A stretch of DNA of 64,000 bases from Thermococcus sp. AM4 (GCF_000151205.2 NC_016051.1:1-64000); one strand, 5' to 3'; positions 7,432-19,403 are shown, numbered from the stretch's first letter. Numbers and translations are program-made. The notes: generated from the sequence alone by a model not told the origin.

Positions 7432-8641
7432 TCACCTTCCACCGGGTTTTTCCGGGATGTTACACCCTTCGCAGGGGGCGCTTAAAAAGGTTAATCCCCA
7501 GATTGGCAGGGCCGAAAGGGCCCCGGTCAGGCCGGCCACGAGGTAGGCCGTGCCGAGTCCGGACTTTCCGGCGAGCAGGCCTACCGCGACGTTTGCAATC
7601 GCCGTGAACCCGCTTCCTAAGGTGCTCAGCGTCGAGCTGACCGTCGAGCGGACTTCCGAGGGAATGAGGTCGTTCCTGAGGACTGCCATCAGCGGTCCCC
7701 TCGCCCCGAGGGTAACCTCTACCGCGAAGAGGAGAGCCACGCTCTCCCAGAGGCCGGGGGTGAGGCCGAGGAGGGCAACCTCAACGCCGAGCAGGGCAGA
7801 CGTCAGGGCGACTGTTTTCGGGGACGGTTCGAGTTTCCTCGCAAGCAACGCACCGAGGGAAGTCGAGAGCAACATCGTCGCGAAGAGAGGTCCAAGGGCT
7901 TCGTCCGGCAGTCCCCGGCCCTTCAGCAGGAGCATCCAGAACGTGAAGAACGCCCTGCCCGTGAAGCTCAGCAGGAACGAAGAGAGGAGGAGCAGGTGCA
8001 GTCTCCTGTCTCCAAGGACCACATGCAGGCCCCTGCGCAGTATTCCAGAGTAGCCGAGTTCCGCCTTACCCCTGTTGTCTGGCAGAAGGATGACCGCCAT
8101 AACGCCGGAAGCCATCGCGAGAAGCCCCGCGATGACCACCGGGGCGTTCGGAGCGAATCCAGCGAGTGCACCGCCGAGGAAGCCACCAACAAACCTGACC
8201 GGCCCGGAGAGGGCCTTCAGCCTGCTCAGGACGTCCTTTACCCGCTTTCTATCTCCAAGGGCATCGTAGAGCCAGGGGACCATCGTTCCGCTGACGAGGG
8301 CGCTTCCGAGGCCGGAAAGGGACGCGCCAGCGAGAACGCTCCAGAGCCCTCCTGAGAGGCCCACCACGACCAGTCCGAGGCCGAAGAGGGAGCTTCCTAG
8401 GGAGTAGACCCTGACCCTGCCGTACCTGTCCGCGAGACCGCCGGTCGGGAAGTCCGTGAGAAGCTGGGCAATCTCTGAAACGCTCTGAGCTAATCCAATC
8501 TCAGAAAAGCTCAGGCCAACCGACTTAAGCCAGAGGCTCAGGTAAGGCCCAAGAACCGCTGAGCTCAACGAGCCCACTAAAGCCGTCGCCGTGTAGCGCC
8601 ATTTCAGACCACGCTCCCGTCTTTCCGTGGACGATAGGCAT
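7432..8641 (-). pseudogene. MFS transporter, apparent frameshift near its 5' end
   Basis: The body (381 residues from a GTG at 8577) is a major facilitator protein of about 11-12 hydrophobic helices; after the first comes FPTGGLADRYGRVRVYS, matching the loop 2-3 MFS motif. The natural start is likely the ATG at 8641, which follows GGGTG and lies 27-34 bases from a TATA element at 8668-8675, but that ATG is one base out of frame. The body frame stays open from 8640 and reads RGLKWRYTATALVGSL, a plausible start to helix 1, yet has no ATG, GTG or TTG before 8577. One extra base between about 8633 and 8640 would explain this. It may be a sequencing error or a true mutation. Substrate unknown. Confidence 0.65.
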
Positions 8642-8668
8642 CACCCGTGCACTGAAATGGGGAGGGGT

Positions 8669-9718
8669 TTAAAAAGGTTTTTCACTTTCGGGCAAGGTAG
8701 CATCGAGCTCCTTTGCAAGCATGGTGATAAGATCCTCTTTGCCCATGAGGCTGGATAGCTCTCCATTCCCGTCCCTTAGCTTCTCTATTATCATCCCAAC
8801 TGTATTTGCCGCCACACTCTCCACCTCTTCTTTCTTTACCCCAATGACGGAGCCCGTTTTAACGTTCACAAAAACAAGCTCACTACCCTTCTTGAACACA
8901 AACACCGTTCCCGGCCACTCTGCCCCAAACCAGAGCACGAGGTAGTCGGAAACCTTCTCATCGCCAACTAACGACATTGCCCTTTCAACGATGTCATTAT
9001 ACGGCGTCATGTCAACCTCACATCCGACTTCTATTCCCTTAGCGAGCTTCAGGAGATTTATCAGGGCTCCGGCAAAAGCTAAGGGTTCGACGAGCCCGCT
9101 GAATATTTCCCTTCCACAGCTCACAACGGTGTAGACCAGCGGGAGCCTTTCTCTCCTGCAGTTAACCTCTCCAAGCCATTCGACCTTGATTTCAAACTTT
9201 TCCTCAGCAGGAAGCAGGCCCTCCCTCCTCGCCAGCTCCTCTGCAATTTCAAGCTCCCTCATTAATTCCTCATCCGGAAACGCCTCAAGGGAAGAACGAA
9301 GGAAGCTCAGGGCAGATGAAACGAACTCTCCACGGGGGATTTCCACAGTTTCAATATCTTTTCCCTCCTCCCAGTATATCTCAAGCCTGAGGAGGTCGTC
9401 CACAATTTTAAAGCGGACGTGGGATAGAGGTTCATAAGTGCCGAACTTCAGGACAATGCTATTGTCATGACAATACTTACCGGGGAATAACAAAACGTCA
9501 CACCGTCCACTTCTTAGATACAGCTCCTTAACGCCCCTGCATGAACCGGCTGCAAAGGCCGTTGCTTCAATAACATCCTTAACTGCGTCCCTGGTAAAGC
9601 ATTGGCCCAGGAGTATGGTCCTGTCTCCGTATTTAATAGCGATGGTTAGTGTGTCCTCCGAAATTTCCCCACGGAGAGTCTCTTCCAAACCGAAGAAAAT
9701 AAAGGAGAAAGACAACAC
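8669..9718 (-). CDS. Hypothetical protein, 349 aa
   Basis: An acidic soluble protein that I do not recognise. It contains alternating beta strands and helices, several scattered cysteines (residues about 40, 60, 73, 83 and 195-215) and helices such as EELMRELEIAEELARREGL. No signal peptide or membrane span is evident despite the hydrophobic first ten residues. The GTG at 9718 is well supported by GGAGGTGAGCC immediately upstream. It lies between a broken methyltransferase gene and the MFS/valS pair on the same strand, but has its own gap of 57 bases upstream. Confidence 0.7.
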   Translation of the reverse strand: MLSFSFIFFGLEETLRGEISEDTLTIAIKYGDRTILLGQCFTRDAVKDVIEATAFAAGSCRGVKELYLRSGRCDVLLFPGKYCHDNSIVLKFGTYEPLSHVRFKIVDDLLRLEIYWEEGKDIETVEIPRGEFVSSALSFLRSSLEAFPDEELMRELEIAEELARREGLLPAEEKFEIKVEWLGEVNCRRERLPLVYTVVSCGREIFSGLVEPLAFAGALINLLKLAKGIEVGCEVDMTPYNDIVERAMSLVGDEKVSDYLVLWFGAEWPGTVFVFKKGSELVFVNVKTGSVIGVKKEEVESVAANTVGMIIEKLRDGNGELSSLMGKEDLITMLAKELDATLPESEKPF

Positions 9719-9775
9719 GGCTCACCTCCCTAACCACTCTAAGTACGCAGTAATAATTTCATATTGACCTATGCA

Positions 9776-10523
9776 TCATTTCACCGCCACCAGCCAGTAC
9801 CTTCTGTCGTTGGGCCTCGGCTCGTGAAGGTTTCCGTAAATTTTAACCCGCCTGAAGTGCCTCTCAGCTAAAAGCCTCATCTCCCTCGGCGTGTAAATGT
9901 TGAGTTCATCGTCCACCATGAACGCTTTAATGCTCCCGTTGGGCTTCACTATCTGCACGAGTCTCTTAAATCGGAGCTTCTGGAAAGCCGGCTCCACCTC
10001 ACGCCAGTCGGTTATGACCAGCCTTTCTTCGCCCCTTCTCTCATCCCATACTATTGGACCGTCCCTTCCGCCGTAGTACCAGCACGGGAAGTCCGCTATG
10101 AAGATTCCCCCGGGCCTTAGGGCACGAGCTATGGCTTCAAATAACCTGTGGAGGAGGGACTCGTCAAAGTACATGATGGACGAGAAGAAGGTCGTTACCG
10201 CGTCGAACTCCTCCTCGAAGTCGAGCTCAAGCGCGTTTCCCCGGATAAACTCGATGCTGAGCCCTTCCCTTTCGGCCTTTCTTCTCGCAACTGCCAAGCA
10301 TCTCCTCGTGGAGGTCGAGGCCCATAACTTCGTAACCGTGCCTCGCGAGTTCGAGCGTAGGAATCCCGGTTCCGCAGGCCAGGTCGAGGATTTTCTCTAC
10401 TTCCCTTTTGGCCTCTTTCCGGAACAGCTCCTCCACGAAGTCAATCTCCTTACCAACCCGCTCGGCCCTTCGCCTGTAAATCGCGTCGTAGTACTCGGCC
10501 AGAACGGTGTAGAGCTCGTGCAT
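9776..10523 (-). pseudogene. Class I SAM-dependent methyltransferase, frameshifted
   Basis: Two overlapping frames together give one complete small methyltransferase of about 248 residues. The first part (10523 down to about 10295) carries the SAM loop LDLACGTGIPTLELARHG and the acidic motif GLDLHEEML. The second part (from about 10293 down to 9776) continues AVARRKAEREGLSIEFIRGNALEL, FDAVTTFFSSIMYFD and the LRPGGIFIADFP strand. Joining requires removing one C at 10293-10294, which would restore ATG CTT GCA GTT GCG. The target is unknown. If the extra base is real the gene is a recent pseudogene, because both halves are otherwise intact. Confidence 0.85.
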
Positions 10524-10603
10524 GGCACCACCAGAAAAGTTTCAGCGTTTCCCAATAAAAAGCCTGTCTTGAAATTGACGGAAAACAAAAAGAGGGGAAA
10601 GGC

Positions 10604-13519
10604 TCACTTTCTCCTCCTGAGGAGGAGCGGGATTATTGCGAGGCCGACTATGGCGGCCGGACCGCAGAAGCCCTTGCCACCACCGGTAGTGGTCGTGGTA
10701 GTGGTAGTCGTTGTGGTGGTTGTGGTCGTCTGGAGCGGGGTGAGTTTGTAGTTGAGCTTGAGCTCCTTCCCTGCCTCAACGGTTATCTCGTGGGTCTCCT
10801 CCTTGTAGCCGTCCTTCTTGATGACAATAGTGTGCTTGCCGACGGTCAGGACGTACTGCTCAAGCGGTGTGGTTCCAACTTTCTTGCCGTCAATGTAGAC
10901 TTCAGCACCGCTCGGGTCGGTGGTTATGGTCACCATTCCGGTCTGCGGGGAGAGCTCAACGTTGAAGGTGAGCTCCTTGCCCTCCTGTATTGACACGTTG
11001 AAGACCTCGTCCTTGTAGCCAGGCATCTTGACTATGACCTGGTGGAGACCGATCGGGAGGACGTAGTGCTCGAGCGGGGTTGTTCCGACCTTCTGACCGT
11101 CGATGTAGACCTCGGCACCGGTGGGGGTGCTGTTGATGGTTATCATTCCCGTCTTTGGAGAGAGCTCGACGTGGAAGGTCAGCAGCTTTCCGGCCTGTAT
11201 TGACACGTTGAAGACCTCGTCCTTGTAGCCAGGCATCTTGACTATGACCTGGTGCAGGCCGACGGGCAGGGTGTAGTTCTCGAGCGGGGTCTTGCCGACC
11301 TCTTTACCGTCGATGATCACCGTGGCGTTAGTGGGTTTGCTTGTTATGGTGAGCTTACCGGTGAGCACCTTGAGCGTGGCGTTCACGAGGGTAACTTCCT
11401 TGGGCTTGACAGTAACGGTCTCCTTGTACTCGTGGTAGTTGTGCATGCTCACGGTTACGTTGTGCTCTCCAGCCGGGACGAGGTAGTACTTGAGGGGTGT
11501 GGTTCCGACGCTCTTGCCGTCAACGCTGACGTCGGCCCCGCTCGGGGTTGAAATGACCGTGAGGAAGCCGTAGTTCTCTGAGACGGGTATCATGTCAACG
11601 GTGGCAAGCTTCTTGTCCTTGGCATCGTAACTGCTCAGCTGCTCCTCCTGGGTTGGGTGGAACCAGCTTGGGACGAGGAGGTCCATGACGCGCGGGGCAA
11701 CGCCAGCTATAATAGCGTCAGCGTCACCACCACCAATCCTCCACTGGGAAGCGTTAACCTGAACATCACGCCACTCGTCAACGCCGTAACCGTCCTGGCT
11801 GCCAACGAGGACTGCGTAGAAGGTGTCCGGGGTTATGTTGAGGTACTCCCTCGGGACCTTGACGATAACGGTGTTGGTGGAAAGGTCGGCACTGGCCTCA
11901 ATATCGACGGTGCTCATGTTCGGGAGGACGAGCTTTGACGTCCAGCCGGTTACCCTGAATGCGACGTCCCAGGGCCTGTTGAACTGCACGTTCGCTCCCG
12001 GCCCGTTGTCGGCCAGTTTGATGGCTGAGGTGTTGCCTCCGTCCTTGAAGTCGAAGTAGGCTTCGATTATCTGCAGGCTGAAGCCGTTCGGTCCGTTCCA
12101 CGGGTTGCCTCCGAGGTTCTTGAAGTGGAAGTAGAAGACGTAGTCGTTTGGAGTCTCGTAAACGTCCATTCCGGTTATGTCGAAGAGTCCGGTCTTGTTG
12201 AAGACGGGGTCGGTCGGATAGGTGTAGGTTCCCGGACCGTGGTCGTCACCAACGGGATCTGAAACGCTGAGAACAGGCGCTATCGCCTTCAGCGAGTTGA
12301 ACTCCGCGGTGGTGTTCACGAACTCGGCACTGGTTTCAACGACGCTTGACTCAACGGGGCTGAGGATCAGGTGGGCTTTGCTTACGCTAACGTTGGCGTC
12401 CTCAACGGTTACCTCGACCGGGGCGGCGAGTCCGCATGCGGGTATGGTGAGATCGCCCGCGGGAACGGCCATGGCGAGGGCGTTGTCGTTCATTACACCC
12501 GCGAGGAAGACCTTACCGCCAATGGTCACTCCGTTGAAAGCTCCGGTGCCGTAGGTGACGGCCTTTATGACGTTTCCGTCCTCATCGAGCTTCATAACGA
12601 GGGCCTTTCCGTCCATCTCGCCCGCGGCAATGATGTAGTCACCGTCCTTGTAGAGGGCCCTTATCTGAACGCCCTTGTAGAGCTTCTCCCACTTGAGGTT
12701 TCCGAAGTAGTCAAACTTGATGAGCATGCTCCCATCGCCGGTTACGGCGGCGGTGATGGTTCCCTTTGTTGCAGGGACTATTGCAACGGCCTTTCCGCTG
12801 GTCTCGATGACGTTCTGCCAGTAGGTCCTGCTCCCGTCTCCCTTGAACTTGACGACGAGAGGAGCACCGTTGAGCCAGCCAACGGCGTAGTAGTACTTGT
12901 AGTCCTTGAGAACGTTGGTGAAGCCGTAGCTTCCCTCTCCCTTGAGGACGGCCTCCCAGTTAACGCTTCCGTTCTCGTCGAAGGTGACTATCCACGGGAA
13001 TCCGTTGTAGGTTCCAACGAACGCGTCTCCAGAAACCGCGACCGCCTTCTGGTCTCCATCGCCGCCGATGGCCTTCTGCCACACCACGTTTCCGTCCTTG
13101 TCGAACTTAACGATCCAGGCATCGTTCTGTGCGATATCGGCTCCGTTGGCCCAGCCAACGGCTATGTACCCATCTCCAGCCGCTTCAATATCACTGAAGC
13201 CGTAGTTTCCACTCGCAGCCTTCTGCCAGGCTATGCTTCCATCGTCGTTGACCTTGACTATCCAGGCGCTGGAGTGGTCAACACCGGCCCCGTTGAGCCA
13301 GCCGATGAAGGCCAGGCCCGAATCAGAGTAAGCCAGTGAAAGTGCTTCGCTCCTCTCGGCCGTGTACGTGGCGGCCCAGAAGAAGCCCGTTGATCCGGAG
13401 GCGCTGACGAATCCGGTATTCGCTCCGAACCCTATAATACCTCCAAGCAGCAGAAGCATCAGCGGAAGCGCTTGTAATTTCCTGCGCCAAATCTCTTTAA
13501 ATCCCTTCTTGGATTTCAC
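10604..13519 (-). CDS. Secreted PEGA-repeat surface protein with CGP-CTERM anchor
   Basis: The 971-residue exported protein starts with a basic stretch and hydrophobic signal segment (LPLMLLLLGGIIGFG). Residues about 45-370 contain repeated strands of the type WIVKVNDDGSIAWQKA, suggesting a seven-bladed propeller. Residues about 425-640 (SDPVGDDHGPGTYTYPTDP, DYVFYFHFKNLGGN) resemble the glucodextranase/DOMON-like carbohydrate-binding module of thermococcal amylopullulanases. Four PEGA repeats follow (about residues 655-930, each with S-V/I-DGK-VG-TPL), then a poly-Thr linker and CGPAAIVGLAIIPLLLRRRK, the CGP-CTERM sorting signal of Thermococcales. The GTG start follows GGGGAGGTGAAG. The protein is presumably anchored at the cell surface and may bind glycans. 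Confidence 0.88.
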   Translation of the reverse strand: MKSKKGFKEIWRRKLQALPLMLLLLGGIIGFGANTGFVSASGSTGFFWAATYTAERSEALSLAYSDSGLAFIGWLNGAGVDHSSAWIVKVNDDGSIAWQKAASGNYGFSDIEAAGDGYIAVGWANGADIAQNDAWIVKFDKDGNVVWQKAIGGDGDQKAVAVSGDAFVGTYNGFPWIVTFDENGSVNWEAVLKGEGSYGFTNVLKDYKYYYAVGWLNGAPLVVKFKGDGSRTYWQNVIETSGKAVAIVPATKGTITAAVTGDGSMLIKFDYFGNLKWEKLYKGVQIRALYKDGDYIIAAGEMDGKALVMKLDEDGNVIKAVTYGTGAFNGVTIGGKVFLAGVMNDNALAMAVPAGDLTIPACGLAAPVEVTVEDANVSVSKAHLILSPVESSVVETSAEFVNTTAEFNSLKAIAPVLSVSDPVGDDHGPGTYTYPTDPVFNKTGLFDITGMDVYETPNDYVFYFHFKNLGGNPWNGPNGFSLQIIEAYFDFKDGGNTSAIKLADNGPGANVQFNRPWDVAFRVTGWTSKLVLPNMSTVDIEASADLSTNTVIVKVPREYLNITPDTFYAVLVGSQDGYGVDEWRDVQVNASQWRIGGGDADAIIAGVAPRVMDLLVPSWFHPTQEEQLSSYDAKDKKLATVDMIPVSENYGFLTVISTPSGADVSVDGKSVGTTPLKYYLVPAGEHNVTVSMHNYHEYKETVTVKPKEVTLVNATLKVLTGKLTITSKPTNATVIIDGKEVGKTPLENYTLPVGLHQVIVKMPGYKDEVFNVSIQAGKLLTFHVELSPKTGMITINSTPTGAEVYIDGQKVGTTPLEHYVLPIGLHQVIVKMPGYKDEVFNVSIQEGKELTFNVELSPQTGMVTITTDPSGAEVYIDGKKVGTTPLEQYVLTVGKHTIVIKKDGYKEETHEITVEAGKELKLNYKLTPLQTTTTTTTTTTTTTTTGGGKGFCGPAAIVGLAIIPLLLRRRK
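10984..11254. repeat. 61-bp perfect direct repeat inside PEGA domains
   Basis: Copies at 10984-11044 and 11194-11254 are identical over 61 bp and lie exactly 210 bp apart, one 70-residue PEGA unit. They encode the end of repeats 2 and 3 (HQVIVKMPGYKDEVFNVSIQ). Such identity at DNA level, including silent positions, points to recent duplication or gene conversion. Confidence 0.9.
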
Positions 13520-13728
13520 GACACTTCACCTCCCCTGAGGGGTTCAGTTCTCTTTAAGGGCGTTTGTGCTTTTAACTCTATTGCCCATGGCCAGCTGGGC
13601 CGGACTAAGGTTTGGGGACGACCTAAATAAAATTAACGTTCTTCGGAAAATTTTGACGTTCCGGAGGAAGTTATAGCCGAACCGCAATCCCTTAAAACCC
13701 TCTCGCGGTAATTCCTCAGGTGAATGAA
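13520..13728. promoter_or_regulatory. Divergent promoters of the PEGA protein gene and ychF
   Basis: The 209-base gap carries a minus-strand TATA element (CCTTAAAGAG, about 13551-13560) for the surface protein and a plus-strand element CCCTTAAAAC at about 13689-13698 for ychF. The AT-rich centre (13623-13665) shows no further gene or recognisable operator. Confidence 0.5.
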
Positions 13729-14922
13729 ATGGAGATAGGCGTTGTGGGAAAGCCAAACGTCGGAAAGTCAACGTTCTTCTCAGCGGCGACGCTCGTTGAC
13801 GTTGATATAGCGAACTACCCCTTCACCACCATCGATGCCAACGTCGGCGTGAGCTATGCCATAGCGGAGCACCCCTGCAAAGAGCTCGGCTGTAAGCCGA
13901 ACCCCCAGAACTACGAGTACCGCGATGGGAAGGCCCTGATTCCGATAAAGATGATTGACGTCGCCGGTCTCGTGCCAGGAGCTCATGAGGGGCGCGGTCT
14001 GGGCAACAAGTTCCTCGACGACCTGAGAATGGCCTCTGCCTTAATCCACGTCATAGACGCCACCGGAAAGACCGACGCCGAGGGTCAGCCGACGGATTAC
14101 CACGACCCAGTTGAGGACATCGAGTTCCTTGAGAGGGAGATAGACTACTGGATTTACGGAATCCTCAAGAAGGGCTGGGAGAAGTTTGCGAAGAGGATTA
14201 AACTCCAGCACATGAAATTAGAGCAGGCAATAGCCGACCACCTCTCCGGAATTGGTGTAACCGAGGAGGACGTCTGGGAGGCTATCCACAAGGTGGGCCT
14301 TCCGGGCGACCCCACCAAGTGGAGCGACGAGGATTTGCTCGCCTTCGTCCGCGAGCTGAGAAAAATCAACAAGCCGATAATAATAGCCGCGAACAAGGCC
14401 GATGCCGCCACAGACGAGCAAATCAAGAGGCTCATCGAGGAGGGAAAGAAGAGGGGCTACATCGTCGTCCCCACTTCAGCGGCAGCGGAGCTGACCCTCA
14501 GGAAGGCGGCAAAGGCGGGCTTCATCGAGTACATTCCGGGCTCGAGCGACTTCAAAATCGTCAAGAAGATGAACCCCAAGCAGGAGAAGGCCCTTCAGCT
14601 GATCAAGGAGAAAGTCCTCGACCGCTTCGGCTCGACCGGCGTTCAGGAGGTCATAAATCGGGCCGTCTTCGAGCTGCTCAATCTCATCCCGGTTTACCCT
14701 GTTCAGGACGAGAACAAGCTCACCGACCAGTTCGGCAACGTCCTGCCCCACGTCTACCTGCTCCCGAAGGGCTCGACGCCGAGGGATTTGGCGTATAAGG
14801 TCCACACCGACCTTGGAAGGACTTTCCTCTACGCGGTGAACGCCAGAACGAAGAGGCGCGTCGGGGAGGACTACGAGCTTCAGTTCAACGACATAATCAA
14901 GATAGTCGCGACGGCCAAGTGA
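13729..14922 (+). CDS. ychF: YchF/OLA1-family NTP-binding protein
   Basis: TRAFAC-class P-loop protein of the Obg-related YchF family, which tends to prefer ATP and associates with ribosomes. G1 is GKPNVGKST near the N terminus, G3 is DVAGLVPGA, and the base-recognition region reads AANKADAA. A helical insertion follows the G domain, and the C-terminal TGS domain includes [15 protein letters not shown] and [19 protein letters not shown]. The 397-residue length is normal for the archaeal form. The ATG at 13729 sits behind AGGTGAATGAA; the GTG at 13720 overlaps that ribosome site and is less likely. Confidence 0.93.
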   Translation: MEIGVVGKPNVGKSTFFSAATLVDVDIANYPFTTIDANVGVSYAIAEHPCKELGCKPNPQNYEYRDGKALIPIKMIDVAGLVPGAHEGRGLGNKFLDDLRMASALIHVIDATGKTDAEGQPTDYHDPVEDIEFLEREIDYWIYGILKKGWEKFAKRIKLQHMKLEQAIADHLSGIGVTEEDVWEAIHKVGLPGDPTKWSDEDLLAFVRELRKINKPIIIAANKADAATDEQIKRLIEEGKKRGYIVVPTSAAAELTLRKAAKAGFIEYIPGSSDFKIVKKMNPKQEKALQLIKEKVLDRFGSTGVQEVINRAVFELLNLIPVYPVQDENKLTDQFGNVLPHVYLLPKGSTPRDLAYKVHTDLGRTFLYAVNARTKRRVGEDYELQFNDIIKIVATAK

Positions 14923-14985
14923 CCTCCAAACCTTTATAAATTTCCCTTTTCTATGCCCCTCGGCGAGAGAATAGGGGTGATGCTC

Positions 14986-16233
14986 ATGTCTCACAAGTCA
15001 GCGGAAATGTACGAGCTCAAGAAGAAGGTTGAGGAACTCAAGAGCTATCGAGGTCGAGCGACCGAACTCGTGAGCCTCTACATCCCGGCGGGCTACGACA
15101 TCAACAAGGTCATGCAGCAGCTTCGCGAGGAGTACGGAACGGCCCAGAACATCAAGAGCAAGTCCACTCGAAAGAACGTTTTAGGAGCGCTTGAAAGGGC
15201 GATGCAACACCTCAAGCTCTACCGCAAAACTCCGGAGAACGGCCTTGCCCTGTTCGTTGGTAACGTCAGCGAGCAGGAGGGAGTCAGCGACATAAGGCTC
15301 TGGGCTATAGTCCCGCCGGAACCGCTCAAAGTCCGCCTCTACCGCTGTGACCAGACCTTCGTCACCGAACCGCTTGAGGAGATGCTCCGCGTTAAAGATG
15401 CGTACGGCCTCATAACCGTCGAGAAGAACGAGGCAACGATAGGCCTCCTCAGGGGCAAGAGGATTGAGGTGATAGACGAGCTCACCTCGAACGTCCCGGG
15501 AAAGACGAGGGCCGGTGGTCAGTCGGCGAGGCGTTACGAGAGGATTCGTGAGCAGGAGACGCACGAGTTCATGAAGCGCATCGGAGAGCACGCCAATCAG
15601 GCATTCCTCCCGCTCCTTGAGAAAGGTGAGCTGAGGGGAATCATCATAGGCGGTCCCGGACCGACCAAGGAGGAGTTCGTTGAAGGTGATTACCTCCACC
15701 ACGAGCTGAGGAAGAAGATTATCGGTGTCGTCGACATAAGCTACCACGGCGAGTACGGCCTGAGGGAGCTCGTTGAGAAGGCCAGCGATATACTCAGAGA
15801 CCATGAGGCGGTCAAGGAGAGGAAGCTTATCCAGGACTTCTTCAAGCACCTCGTCAAGGACACGGGGATGATAACCTACGGTGAGAAGGAAGTTAGAAAC
15901 GCCCTCGAACTCGGCGCCGTGGACACGCTCCTCATCAGCGAGGGCTACGACAAGGTCCGCGTCAAGGCCAAGTGCAACAACTGTGGCTGGAGCGAGGAGA
16001 AAACGATGAGCGAGCAGGAGTTCCACGTCTACAAGAAGAAGCTGACCCACTGCCCGAAGTGTGGTAGTCAGAACATAACCTTCGAGAAGTGGGACGTCGC
16101 GGAGGAGCTCATAAAGATGGCGGAGGAAGCCGGCTCGAACGTGGAGATAATCTCCCTCGATACCGAGGAGGGCCAGCAGTTCTATACGGCTTTCGGCGGG
16201 CTTGGAGCGTTCCTGAGGTACAAGATTCATTGA
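14986..16233 (+). CDS. prf1: Peptide chain release factor aRF1
   Basis: Recognises all three stop codons in the ribosomal A site and triggers peptide release. The 415-residue protein has the NIKS stop-codon motif at residues 55-58, the GGQ catalytic motif in the segment [10 protein letters not shown] near residue 180, and a C-terminal domain that binds the ABCE1/aPelota partners. It also carries a zinc-ribbon-like insert, [12 protein letters not shown] and CPKCGSQN, near residues 330-365. I chose the ATG at 14986 because GGGGTGA lies 5 bases upstream. A TATA element CTTTATAAATT is at about 14931-14941. Confidence 0.96.
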   Translation: MSHKSAEMYELKKKVEELKSYRGRATELVSLYIPAGYDINKVMQQLREEYGTAQNIKSKSTRKNVLGALERAMQHLKLYRKTPENGLALFVGNVSEQEGVSDIRLWAIVPPEPLKVRLYRCDQTFVTEPLEEMLRVKDAYGLITVEKNEATIGLLRGKRIEVIDELTSNVPGKTRAGGQSARRYERIREQETHEFMKRIGEHANQAFLPLLEKGELRGIIIGGPGPTKEEFVEGDYLHHELRKKIIGVVDISYHGEYGLRELVEKASDILRDHEAVKERKLIQDFFKHLVKDTGMITYGEKEVRNALELGAVDTLLISEGYDKVRVKAKCNNCGWSEEKTMSEQEFHVYKKKLTHCPKCGSQNITFEKWDVAEELIKMAEEAGSNVEIISLDTEEGQQFYTAFGGLGAFLRYKIH

Positions 16234-16304
16234 GCTACCTGCGGGCTTCTTTTTTACACCTTCATTATATATCGCTGTTGTTTGTCTCGTTTGTCTCAGC
16301 AACA

Positions 16305-16344
16305 TTTAAGTATCGGTACCGATACTTAGTATCGGGGGCGATAC
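16305..16344 (+). promoter_or_regulatory. Promoter with two GTATCG/CGATAC palindromes
   Basis: A perfect 20-bp palindrome AAGTATCGGTACCGATACTT occupies 16308-16327 and a second copy of the half-sites, GTATCGGGGGCGATAC, occupies 16329-16344, ending two bases before the ATG at 16347. A TATA-like TTTAAGTA (16305-16312) overlaps the first copy. A protein bound here would cover both the TATA region and the start site, so repression is the likely mode. Confidence 0.75.
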
Positions 16345-16346
16345 CT

Positions 16347-17417
16347 ATGCTGTTTGACCCGAGGCCGAAGAGCAGGAGGGAGGAGATTTTCGACAGGGAG
16401 AAGGAGCTGAACTCGCTGATTAAAGGGGTTGAGGAGTATCCAATAACGGTTCTCATCGGAATCCGGAGGGTGGGGAAGAGTTCCCTCCTGAGGGTGACTC
16501 TTAATGAATTTGACGGTCTCGGCCTTTACCTCGACGCGAGGAGACTCTATGCATCCGGTGGAGGGATGATAAGCCCCGCCGTTCTTGTGGATGAGATTAG
16601 AAAGATACTCCTTGGAAAGGGCAGGTTTGGTTTTCTGAGCGGGATAAAGCTTGAGAGCGTTAATTTGGCCGGGATAAGACTCAAACCTAAGGAGACAACG
16701 ATAATAGATGTCTTTGAACTCCTGAACGGCCTCGGGGAGAAGTTCGGGAGGGTCGTCTTGGCTTTCGATGAGGCCCAGTATCTTCGATTCTACGGACCGA
16801 GGGGTGGAAAAGACCTCTTAGCGGGGATAGCCTACGCCTACGACTCCCTGCCAAACCTCGGGTTCGTGTTTACCGGCTCAGAGGTCGGCCTCCTCCACGA
16901 TTTCATAGGTATAGACGACTACTCAAGTCCGCTCTTCGGCAGGGTCTACGAAGAAGTTGAAGTTAAGCCATTTCCGAGGGAACTCTCAGAGGCTTTCCTG
17001 CGGGAAGGATTTGAAGAAGTCGGCTTAAGAGTTCGGGAAGAAGAAATAAAGAGAGCTGTCGATGAGCTCGACGGCATTCCGGGCTGGCTCGTGGAGTTTG
17101 GGTTTAACTACTGGAAGAGCGGAAGTTTCGAGAGGGCCATGGAGAGAACCGTTGAGAGGGCCCGGGCAATGATACGGGAAGAGCTCCTTGAACTCGAAAA
17201 GCGCTCTCCAAGGTACTCCCTAATCCTCAGGGCGATAGCAATGGGCCTCTCACGCTGGAGGGAGGTTAAGGACTACGTGGAAGCAAAAAGCGGGCCGGTA
17301 ACGAACGCGAGACTATCTGCGCTCCTGAAGAACCTTGAGAAAATGGGCTGGGTGAGGAAAGAAAACGGGGAGTACAGGATAATAGACCCCCTAGTGGAAA
17401 AAATATTGAAGGGCTAA
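16347..17417 (+). CDS. Archaeal AAA-type ATPase (ATPase_2 family) with winged-helix tail
   Basis: A 356-residue P-loop ATPase of the family abundant in Pyrococcus and Thermococcus, function generally unknown. Walker A is GIRRVGKSS (residues 38-46), Walker B is VVLAFDEAQYL and a sensor-like FTGSEVGLL follows. The C terminus (VTNARLSALLKNLEKMGWVRKENGEYRIIDPL) looks like a winged helix that could bind DNA. The open frame extends far upstream through the end of prf1, but the ATG at 16347 directly after the paired palindromes is the sensible start. It is a single-gene unit, ending head-on against argS with no gap. The protein may bind its own promoter palindromes; that is inference. Confidence 0.82.
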   Translation: MLFDPRPKSRREEIFDREKELNSLIKGVEEYPITVLIGIRRVGKSSLLRVTLNEFDGLGLYLDARRLYASGGGMISPAVLVDEIRKILLGKGRFGFLSGIKLESVNLAGIRLKPKETTIIDVFELLNGLGEKFGRVVLAFDEAQYLRFYGPRGGKDLLAGIAYAYDSLPNLGFVFTGSEVGLLHDFIGIDDYSSPLFGRVYEEVEVKPFPRELSEAFLREGFEEVGLRVREEEIKRAVDELDGIPGWLVEFGFNYWKSGSFERAMERTVERARAMIREELLELEKRSPRYSLILRAIAMGLSRWREVKDYVEAKSGPVTNARLSALLKNLEKMGWVRKENGEYRIIDPLVEKILKG

Positions 17418-19364
<1,947 letters not shown>

Positions 19365-19403
19365 CTAACCTTTAAAAAGTTCTCCCGCGAGTTTACAACG
19401 GGG

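Noticed and set aside
6414-7607. 397-residue open frame antisense to valS
   Set aside because: Shadow of GC-rich codon usage; Leu/Val/Arg/Asp-biased, no motifs, and it crosses from valS into the MFS gene.
12371-13339. 322-residue open frame antisense to the PEGA protein gene
   Set aside because: Mirror of the propeller repeats; no start signals and no family.
15181-16305. 374-residue open frame antisense to prf1
   Set aside because: Shadow frame of aRF1, without ribosome site or promoter.
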